From positions 1-23,311 of the forward strand of contig CABVCF010000027.1 in the NCBI GenBank assembly GCA_902496775.1: a stretch of DNA of 23,311 bases, read 5' to 3'. The DNA comes from an uncultured Collinsella sp. GTDB lineage: Bacteria > Actinomycetota > Coriobacteriia > Coriobacteriales > Coriobacteriaceae. Made by a program: the position numbers and the translations under genes. Of this stretch, positions 15,487-23,311 are shown piece by piece. The notes beneath the pieces were generated by a model. That model was not told the DNA's origin. It saw only the letters and a program-made list of their open reading frames with translations, and searched no databases. Position 1 is the stretch's first letter; each line of letters opens with the position of its first letter.

Positions 15487-16634
15487 TTAGACCTCCGAGC
15501 CTTCTGCATCGGCGTTGCCGGTGGCCCAGCGATGGTAGCCAATAACAAACGGATCCAGATCGCCATCGTCAAGAACTGCCTCGACGTTGCTGGTCTCAAC
15601 GCCCGTGCGCAGGTCCTTAACCATCTGATACGGGTAGAGCACGTAGCTGCGAATCTGGTTGCCAAAACCGATCGTGGTCTTGGGTCCACGAATCTCATCG
15701 AGCGCCTCGGCGCGCTTCTCGAGCTCAATCTCGTACAAGCGAGCCTTGAGGATCTGCATGCACGCGGCCTTGTTCTGAATCTGGCTGCGCTCGTTTTGGC
15801 AGGTAACCACAATGCCGCTGGGGAAATGCGTCACGCGCACGGCGGAGTCGGTGGTGTTGACGCCCTGACCGCCCGGGCCGCTCGCGTGGTACACGTCCAC
15901 GCGGATGTCATCGGGACTGATCTCGATGTCGATATCATCGGGTAGCACGGGGATGACCTCGACGCCGGCAAACGTGGTCTGGCGGCGCTTCTTGTCGTCG
16001 GTGGGGCTAATGCGAACCAAGCGGTGGACGCCGGCCTCGGCGCGCAGCATGCCAAATGCGTCCTTGCCCTCGACGGTAAAGGTCGCGCGGTCGATGCCGA
16101 TGACCTCGGCTGCGGGACAGTCGTTGATGGTGACCCTCCAGCCGCGACGCTGGCAGTACTTCATGTACATCTTAAAGAGCATGAAGGTCCAGTCCTGGGC
16201 CTCCAGGCCACCCTGTCCGGGCTTGATGGTCACAATGGCATCGCCGTGATCGAACTCACCGGTAAACCAGCTCGAAAGCTCAAGCTCATCGATGACACGG
16301 GCCAGGCGCTCAGCCGTGGCTGTAGCCTCCTCGCGAAGGGCGGCGGCGTCGGGGTCATCCCCCATCTCCTCGGCAAGCTCCAGCGCGGCGCGGGCATCGG
16401 AAAGCTCGCCGCGCGCGGTGTCCACGGCAGCGATATCTTCCTTGGTGCGAGCGATCTCCTCCATGGTGGCACGGGCGGCGTCGGCGTCATCCCAAAAGCC
16501 GGGGGCCACGCTTTTAGCCTCGAGCTCGGTCACGCGCGTGCGCTTTTCGTCCAAATGGAGATACGACTCGACCTCGCCGAGCCGGTCCGCGAACGCGTCC
16601 AGCTCGGCGGGCGTTACCTCTAAAGCCTCAGCCA

Positions 16635-16635
<1 letters not shown>
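15487..16635 (-). CDS. prfB: Peptide chain release factor 2 (RF2)
   Basis: 382 residues, covering the coiled-coil N-terminal domain, the codon-recognition domain and the GGQ catalytic loop (SGPGGQGVN, GGQ at 255-257), whose Gln is the methylated catalytic residue. The codon-recognition tripeptide at 210-212 reads SPT rather than the usual RF2 SPF; codon 212 is ACC. The rest of that loop (RISPTDDKKRRQTTFAGVEV) aligns well with RF2 and not with RF1. The reading frame is continuous, so the autoregulatory +1 frameshift found in many prfB genes is absent. The start ATG overlaps the secA stop by one base (TAATG), so translation is coupled to secA. Confidence 0.95.
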
Positions 16636-19442
<2,807 letters not shown>

Positions 19443-19503
19443 GTGGTTTTCCTTTTTGGCCATCGCCCACGCCGTGCAGCTGCGGACGAGTTAAACACAG
19501 ATG

Positions 19504-19509
19504 ATTGTA
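19504..19509 (-). promoter_or_regulatory. Possible -10 element for secA
   Basis: TACAAT on the minus strand, about 60 bp before the secA start, with no recognisable -35 at the right distance. The surrounding gene-free stretch 19443-19788 otherwise holds two hairpin repeats and the rpmE terminator. Confidence 0.25.
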
Positions 19510-19577
19510 CTTTAGCCAAACAAGGCGCGGCCTATACGGTCGACCTCGACCGCCACGTAATAACTACGACCCGACCG

Positions 19578-19612
19578 ACCTGCCAAAAAGGGACTGGTTT
19601 ATTTTGGCAGGT
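19578..19612. repeat. Hairpin repeat, GGGAC core (copy 2 of the CCTGCCAAAA type)
   Basis: Perfect 11-bp arms ACCTGCCAAAA/TTTTGGCAGGT around a loop containing GGGACTGGTTT. It differs from the copy at 7461-7504 at only a few positions over about 38 bp, and the changes keep or improve pairing. Same orientation as the first copy. Confidence 0.85.
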
Positions 19613-19644
19613 TTTATCTGGGAAAACGCCGTCACTCTGCCATT

Positions 19645-19709
19645 TGGTGCAAACCAACCCGTCCCCTTCGCACCAATCTGGTGCAATGGGAACGGGTTAG
19701 CCTGCACCA
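19645..19709. repeat. Nested palindromic repeat with TGGTGC/GCACCA ends
   Basis: The 31-nt arms (19645-19675 and 19679-19709) match at about 25 of 31 positions with a 3-nt centre. Each arm also begins TGGTGC and ends GCACCA, so it can fold as one long or two short hairpins. The cores are AACCCGTCCCC and GGGAACGGGTT, again a GGGAC-like string. Confidence 0.75.
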
Positions 19710-19710
19710 A

Positions 19711-19755
19711 TAAAAAGAAAAGGGCCGCGCACCCAAACGGATGCACGGCCCTTTT
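19711..19755 (-). terminator. Intrinsic terminator after rpmE
   Basis: On the minus strand AAAAGGGCCG(T)GCA pairs with TGC(G)CGGCCCTTTT around the loop TCCGTTTGGG, followed by TTTTCTTTTT. It starts 34 bp past the rpmE stop. The loop is identical to that of the prfB terminator at 15334-15362. Confidence 0.88.
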
Positions 19756-19788
19756 GCCATGAATGCGAGCGATTCCTCGGCGAGCTAT

Positions 19789-20214
19789 TTACTCAGCAGC
19801 CTCGGTGGTCTCGGCCTCGGCAGCGGCCTCCTCGACGGGAGCCTCTGCGGGAGCCTCGGCAGCCTGCTTGGCAGCCTCCTCGGCGAACTTAGCGGCACGC
19901 TTAGCCTTCTCGGCAGCCTTAGCCTCAGCGGCGGCCTTGCGAGCGGCCTCGGCCTCAGCAGCCTTGGCGGCCTTGGCAGCCTTGGCCTCCTCAGCCTTCT
20001 TGAGCTGGGCGGCAGCGGCGCCACCGAACTTGTCGGCGAAGCGCTGGACGCGTCCACCGGTGTCGACGAACTTCTGCTGGCCGGTGTAGAACGGGTGGCA
20101 CTCGTTGCAAAGCTCGACCTTCATCTCGGACACGGTAGCGTGCGTCTTGAAGGTGTTGCCGCAGGAGCACGTCACCGTGCACTCGACATACTGGGGATGG
20201 ATACCCTGCTTCAT
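19789..20214 (-). CDS. rpmE: Ribosomal protein bL31 with a long Ala/Lys/Glu-rich tail
   Basis: 141 residues; ordinary bL31 is about 66-70. Residues 1-67 are standard zinc-type bL31: MKQGIHPQYVECTVTCSCGN, Cys16/Cys18 and Cys36/Cys39 for the zinc ion, and HPFYTGQQKFVDTGGRVQRF. Residues 68-141 are a low-complexity extension, first an Ala-Lys-Glu helix (AEEAKAAKAAKAAEAEAARK), then an acidic end (EAPVEEAAAEAETTEAAE). The tail is in the same frame with no internal start, so it is part of the protein. AAGGAG lies 7 nt before ATG 20214. The leader upstream is structured (20237-20285). It sits in the 50S subunit near the central protuberance. Confidence 0.96.
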   Translation of the reverse strand: MKQGIHPQYVECTVTCSCGNTFKTHATVSEMKVELCNECHPFYTGQQKFVDTGGRVQRFADKFGGAAAAQLKKAEEAKAAKAAKAAEAEAARKAAAEAKAAEKAKRAAKFAEEAAKQAAEAPAEAPVEEAAAEAETTEAAE

Positions 20215-20236
20215 GGTAGGACTCCTTATTGGTCAG

Positions 20237-20285
20237 GCGCTGGTTACCGATCAGCGCATAAGGCGTCTTGGTTTCCGACCAAGAC
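20237..20285 (-). promoter_or_regulatory. Candidate L31 leader RNA (autoregulatory structure)
   Basis: Two hairpins lie directly before the rpmE SD: an 8-bp stem GTCTTGGT/ACCAAGAC with a 5-nt loop (20265-20285), and GCGCTG/CAGCGC with a 9-nt loop (20237-20257). Ribosomal-protein leaders upstream of rpmE, including a Coriobacteria type, are described in Rfam. Position and structure fit, but no covariance check was made. Confidence 0.5.
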
Positions 20286-20408
20286 AACAAACTCGGCTAT
20301 GGTACCACGGCGCCGCGTGTCCCACAAAAGGTTCACGGTCTTTTCGGAACGACACGAATCTGACCCATCGAAACACATCTCCACCGTTCCTTCAACTGGG
20401 AAAATGCC

Positions 20409-20439
20409 GTCCCCGGGGCCTGAGAAGGGCCCCGGGGAC
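20409..20439. repeat. Perfect 12-bp GC hairpin with GGGGAC end
   Basis: GTCCCCGGGGCC (20409-20420) pairs perfectly with GGCCCCGGGGAC (20428-20439), loop TGAGAAG. No U-tract follows on either strand. It lies 18 bp from the left 49-bp repeat, in the gene-free stretch 20215-20581. Confidence 0.75.
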
Positions 20440-20457
20440 GTTCGACTGACTGCGGGA

Positions 20458-20506
20458 ACGGCCTTTCCGCTCAATGTGTTCGGCTGAGATCGGAAATCAA
20501 CCAAAC
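20458..20506. repeat. 49-bp direct repeat, left copy
   Basis: This segment (ACGGCCTTTCCGCTCAATG at the start, CGGAAATCAACCAAAC at the end) recurs at 23111-23159 in the same orientation with two differences. The inverted repeat CTGAAC-TAG-GTTCAG (20506-20520) follows immediately and is not present beside the right copy. Together the copies bracket the ABC/peptide cassette. Confidence 0.85.
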
Positions 20507-20531
20507 TGAACTAGGTTCAGTTGACATGGTT

Positions 20532-20567
20532 AAAAACGAGGGGCGACGCTTTTGCGTCACCCCTCGT
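20532..20567 (-). terminator. Intrinsic terminator after the secreted-peptide gene
   Basis: On the minus strand ACGAGGGG(T)GACGC pairs with GCGTC(G)CCCCTCGT around a 4-nt AAAA loop and is followed by TTTTT. It lies 15 bp past the peptide gene stop and closes the ABC/peptide transcription unit. Confidence 0.88.
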
Positions 20568-20581
20568 CCCGGCCGGTTGCT

Positions 20582-20926
20582 TTAGTTGTACACACGGTAG
20601 TTACACTTGAACTGGGTTATGTGTCCATAGTTGGAGCGGTACCAACCCGACGTATAGCTGATTGCCTCTGCGCCTAGATAGTCGTAGCCCTTGTTGTAGC
20701 GAAGCTGACGGTAGGTCGTGTCGTACTCTGCTACGTAAAACGTGTCTCCAGAGAAGGCTTTGTACCGGTCCTTAACCGTCGAAGCCATGTACGCGGGTTC
20801 GACATCGCCTTTCTCCCCGTTGAGCGCATAGACGGGTGCCGCGATTCCGCATCAAGCCGTTGCCACGAGGATGGCGTAGACAGCCATGCGCGACGCATTG
20901 GACTTCAGCTGTTCAAATAGTTTCAT
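20582..20926 (-). pseudogene. Secreted small peptide gene with an in-frame TGA in the signal peptide
   Basis: From ATG 20926, with a perfect AGGAGGTG 6 nt upstream, the frame runs 114 codons but has TGA at codon 25 (20852-20854). If that codon is read, the product has a Sec signal peptide: a basic N-terminus (MKLFEQLKSNASR), a hydrophobic stretch (MAVYAILVATA-x-CGIAAP), and a likely cleavage after VYA at residue 34. The mature part is about 80 residues, Tyr-rich, with one Cys near the end (FKCNYRVYN). The peptide is not recognised. It starts 1 nt after the stop of the ABC fusion gene, so it is coupled to it and could be an exported peptide or an accessory/immunity factor. It lacks the motifs of lactococcin-972-type bacteriocins. 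Either it is inactivated by a recent nonsense mutation, since the frame after the TGA stays open, or the TGA is read through; the first is more likely. Confidence 0.65.
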
Positions 20927-20927
20927 G

Positions 20928-22742
20928 TCATTCACCTCCTTCGTATGTATCGAGGTATTCCTGCTTGAGCGTCTGCGAGGACGACTTGATCTTTTCCACG
21001 AGCGTGCCGGCTTCGATGAAGTAGAACGAGTTGGTAAGGTCTGCCAGGTCGTCGAGTAGATGGCTTGAAATGAGCACGCTGCGTCCCCGCGCCACTTCGC
21101 TGCGCATCGCGTCGCAGGAGGTTTTCCGTTTTCCCGGATCGAGGCCGTTCAGCGGTTCATCGAGGATGAGGTACGGGCAATCGGTCGCTATCGCCATGGC
21201 AAGCTTTACCTGCTGCTTCATTCCTGTCGAGAGTTTACGGGTCGGCTTGTCGAGATATGGGGAGATTCCGAGGGAGTCGCAGAGCGAGTCGATGTCGGCG
21301 GCCGATTTCCACGCCTCCCTAACGAAAGCAAGGTGCTCGATGGCCGATAGTGTGGGATAGAGATCCGCGCTGCCCGAAGAGCTCAGGTAGACGAGTTCTG
21401 CAAATTCGGCTGATCGACGTTGGCAGATTCCGTCTGCCGCCAGGCTTCCCGAGCGGATGCGGGTGGGAAATTGGCCCGACAGCGCTTCAAGAAGGGTGGT
21501 TTTCCCCGAGCCGTTGGGAGCAACGAGGCCCGCCGCCGTTCCCGGGCTCAGGAAAAGCGACCCGATTGAAAGTATCGTCGTGCTTCCGTATCCCACGCTC
21601 GTGTCTAGAAGCTCGAGCCCATGGTGCTTTTTCGCGGGTCCAGGCTGTTTGGGGGAACGTGTCGCAACGGCGCCGACCGTAAAAAAGACCGCGACGTATG
21701 CCAGGGCCACGGCAAGCATCGATGCGCTGCCTGAACCGGAGCCAATGAATTCTGTCGGGAAGCATCCTACGTAACCCGTTGCCTCGATAGGCGAGAATAC
21801 GGCCAGCGGCAGGAGATTGAGCGCGGCATTATGCCCTAGTGCCGAATCGGACAGTAACGGGAATGCCGGGGCCGCGACAAGCAGCGCGGAGGTAAGGGGG
21901 CCCGCGAGGACGCGCCTCGTTGCGGTCGATAGGACGGCGGAGCAAACGGATATCAAGGTTCCGCCCGCAAGCAGCGCGAGAAGCAGGGCTGTGAAGACGT
22001 TTCCCGCGGTCGTGGTGGTAAGCGCGCCGTCATGGAAGAAGGCGATCGGGTACCCAATTTGCCCGAAGCCGTTTAGGGCCAAGGCGTAAATGCCCCCGGG
22101 TGCGAGGCCGGCGAGGAGCATCGCGGTCCCCGCGACGATTATCGAAAACACGATCTGAATAAGGCGCCGGAATTTGGGCACGGGCGCCTTTGCCGCCAGG
22201 GTCCCGGGCCTTGTGGCGCCGAGCACGAGTATCGACGAGAGAAGGAAGGGGATGAAGGGAAGGAAAGACGGCGCCGTGGCAATGGCGTAAGGCAGGAAGG
22301 AAAGGAATGGCAGGTCGTTTGCGGAGGCCGGGATATCCGTGATGCCGGAGCTGCTCAGGGCACGGCAATATGCGAGCGCTGCGTCATTGGTCTCTTGGTC
22401 TCCCACGATGGACCCGGATTGGAAGCCTTCGCCCATGAGCGCGTAGTAGCTCTCGGCAGAATCGAGAAAGGCGGCGTCGGTTTGAGCGGCAAGGGCGGCG
22501 TTCGCGTATCTTGCAAGCTCCGCGTCATTTTGCTGCTCTGGAGATAGGTCTGTGCCGCTGGCCTGGGGCGCGCGCGTATTGAATGCGTCGACAAAGCTCT
22601 GCATGCCCTGTTTCATAAAGAAGGGCCCGTAGATGGGTGAATTGAACGCAATGGGGACGGAAAAGGCTGCAGCGAGAACGAGCGTACAAATCCATACGGC
22701 CTTGTCTCTTAGGATTAGTTTGAGAAGAAGTCGACAGTACAT
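20928..22742 (-). CDS. ABC transporter with membrane domain and ATPase fused in one chain
   Basis: 604 residues. The N-terminal part is ABC-2-permease-like: membrane segment 1 at about 15-32, an extracellular region of about 110 residues, then several hydrophobic segments between about 145 and 360. The C-terminal ATPase (from about 377) has Walker A APNGSGKTT (408-416; first Gly replaced by Ala), a degenerate Q-loop (VYLSSSG), signature LSTGM (504-508), Walker B YLILDEP and His switch SSH (His561). The permease-then-ATPase order in one chain is unusual for this class, where they are normally separate genes. It probably moves a peptide or lipid-like substrate across the membrane. ATG 22742 has AGGTG 7 nt upstream. 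The small secreted-peptide gene follows by 1 nt; an ABC ATPase remnant lies upstream. Confidence 0.85.
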   Translation of the reverse strand: MYCRLLLKLILRDKAVWICTLVLAAAFSVPIAFNSPIYGPFFMKQGMQSFVDAFNTRAPQASGTDLSPEQQNDAELARYANAALAAQTDAAFLDSAESYYALMGEGFQSGSIVGDQETNDAALAYCRALSSSGITDIPASANDLPFLSFLPYAIATAPSFLPFIPFLLSSILVLGATRPGTLAAKAPVPKFRRLIQIVFSIIVAGTAMLLAGLAPGGIYALALNGFGQIGYPIAFFHDGALTTTTAGNVFTALLLALLAGGTLISVCSAVLSTATRRVLAGPLTSALLVAAPAFPLLSDSALGHNAALNLLPLAVFSPIEATGYVGCFPTEFIGSGSGSASMLAVALAYVAVFFTVGAVATRSPKQPGPAKKHHGLELLDTSVGYGSTTILSIGSLFLSPGTAAGLVAPNGSGKTTLLEALSGQFPTRIRSGSLAADGICQRRSAEFAELVYLSSSGSADLYPTLSAIEHLAFVREAWKSAADIDSLCDSLGISPYLDKPTRKLSTGMKQQVKLAMAIATDCPYLILDEPLNGLDPGKRKTSCDAMRSEVARGRSVLISSHLLDDLADLTNSFYFIEAGTLVEKIKSSSQTLKQEYLDTYEGGE

Positions 22743-22895
22743 TTAGAAGCACCTACGTTCCTCAAAGAATTGTTAGATTAAAAGTAACAGACCGGATGAA
22801 GATACGTGCGACGGGGGCGAGGCGAATGGCTGAGCGGTATCGATATGCGGGTTCAACGGTATCACATTGGCCACATAGATTTTTAACTTGCATTT

Positions 22896-23110
22896 CTACC
22901 CGCCCTTTTCGTAGAGTCGCCGATACGTGCTTAGCGCACCCTCGGCGCGTCCGGCAGGCTTTGCGAAATGGGATCCAGGAGACTTCGGCGCAGCATCATC
23001 TTGCGGAATGCTTCTAATGAGCCTCCCATCCTTCAAAAACAGAATCTCATCGCACAGCCTATCGACCGAATCCAAGATGTGGGATGACATGATGATGCAC
23101 GTACCAGAAT
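22896..23110 (-). pseudogene. 3' remnant of an ABC transporter ATPase gene
   Basis: Only the C-terminal end is left: SGTCIIMSSHILDSVDRLC contains the His-switch region (SSH) and DEILFLKDGRLIRSIPQDD matches the strand that follows it in ABC-2-type ATPases. The frame closes normally with TAG at 22896-22898. Upstream, the similarity ends at the 49-bp repeat copy (23111-23159), which brings a TGA in the same frame, so the Walker A, signature and Walker B parts are missing. The original gene was probably a partner ATPase for the fusion transporter 153 bp downstream. An internal ATG could give a 64-residue product, but it would have no ATPase function. Confidence 0.75.
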
Positions 23111-23159
23111 ACGGCCTGTCCGCTCAATGTGTTCGGCTGAGATCGGAAATCAACCCAAC
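23111..23159. repeat. 49-bp direct repeat, right copy
   Basis: Matches 20458-20506 with two differences (CCTGTCC for CCTTTCC; ACCCAAC for ACCAAAC). It sits at the exact point where the ABC ATPase gene is broken. The remaining 150 bp to the window end hold no recognisable gene. Confidence 0.85.
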
Positions 23160-23266
23160 ACGAGCCGGACACGCGCCAGACGGCTCTTCCCCGTACGGCC
23201 TTCCCCCTTACGCTCATGTTGCAGGCATGTAACGCCGCAGCGAGCGCGCCTTTTTTGCGCCAGACA

Positions 23267-23289
23267 GGTACAATGATGAACACTGTACC
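23267..23289. promoter_or_regulatory. Operator-like dyad near the window end
   Basis: GGTACA, 11 bp, TGTACC: perfect 6-bp arms. On the plus strand TACAAT (23269-23274) overlaps the left arm and could be a -10, but no -35 is found. Any gene it controls would lie outside the window. Confidence 0.25.
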
Positions 23290-23311
23290 GTAGCGGAGCG
23301 CCCCGCGCGCG

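Noticed and set aside
16540..16570. Programmed +1 frameshift in prfB near codon 25
   Set aside because: The frame is continuous through this region, and no in-frame TGA after a CTT-type slip codon is present.
20852..20854. TGA as a selenocysteine codon
   Set aside because: It falls in the hydrophobic core of a signal peptide, where selenocysteine would make no sense, and no SECIS-like hairpin was recognised just after it.
20582..20926. Lactococcin-972-type bacteriocin
   Set aside because: The mature peptide lacks the Trp/Gly/His-rich motifs I associate with that family, and the gene order (peptide last) differs.
23059..23283. 74-codon minus-strand frame across the right 49-bp repeat, and the matching frame at 20244-20504
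   Set aside because: The shared VDFRSQPNTLSG peptide is just the translated repeat; the flanks differ completely, and neither has a convincing SD.

Overview
The window looks like chromosome of a high-GC actinobacterium of the class Coriobacteriia, most likely Collinsella or a close relative. This is inferred from base composition, protein style (split transketolase, long-tailed L31, FtsE with a long N-terminal extension) and the many intergenic palindromes; no database was searched. Apart from one small gene at 445-855, every gene found lies on the minus strand, so the window reads functionally from right to left.

Layout by coordinate. 1-168: tRNA-Glu(CTC) and tRNA-Gln(CTG) with a good promoter at 213-241. 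445-855: a plus-strand gene resembling the N-terminal half of a larger MarR-like/winged-helix family. 872-1047: three tandem imperfect palindromes. 1052-1411: an ArsC/Spx-like thioredoxin-fold protein. 1504-5947: a four-gene N-acetylmuramic acid (MurNAc) salvage operon, murR-murQ-murP-mupG. 6152-7443: a VanZ-family membrane protein and a serine recombinase. 7621-9756: RNase R. 9880-12007: ftsE-ftsX, with FtsE carrying about 170 extra N-terminal residues. 12008-12449: a gene-free stretch filled with hairpins. 12450-14223: transketolase as two adjacent subunit genes. 14431-15321: a YitT-type membrane protein. 15487-19442: secA and prfB (RF2), overlapping by one base. 19578-19755: hairpin repeats and a terminator. 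19789-20214: rpmE (bL31) with a long Ala/Lys/Glu tail and a structured leader.

20458-23159 is the most accessory-looking part. A 49-bp direct repeat brackets a 2.6-kb cassette holding the 3' remnant of an ABC ATPase gene, a permease-ATPase fusion, and a small secreted-peptide gene interrupted by an in-frame TGA in its signal peptide. The right-hand repeat copy sits exactly where the ABC ATPase gene breaks off. The cassette looks like a decaying or rearranged peptide export/resistance locus.

How the genes work together. MurP imports and phosphorylates MurNAc or MurNAc-containing disaccharide, MupG would split the phosphorylated disaccharide, MurQ converts MurNAc-6P to GlcNAc-6P, and MurR senses the pathway. 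FtsE/FtsX, SecA, RNase R, RF2, L31 and the tRNAs are housekeeping genes for division, secretion, RNA turnover and translation.

The strongest whole-window pattern is a set of otherwise different hairpins (7461, 12281, 19578, 19645, 20409) that share a GGGAC-NG-GTT-like core. They resemble a REP-like dispersed element family. Two intrinsic terminators lie directly against the Shine-Dalgarno (SD) sequence of the following gene (mupG, yitT), a layout that suggests readthrough control.
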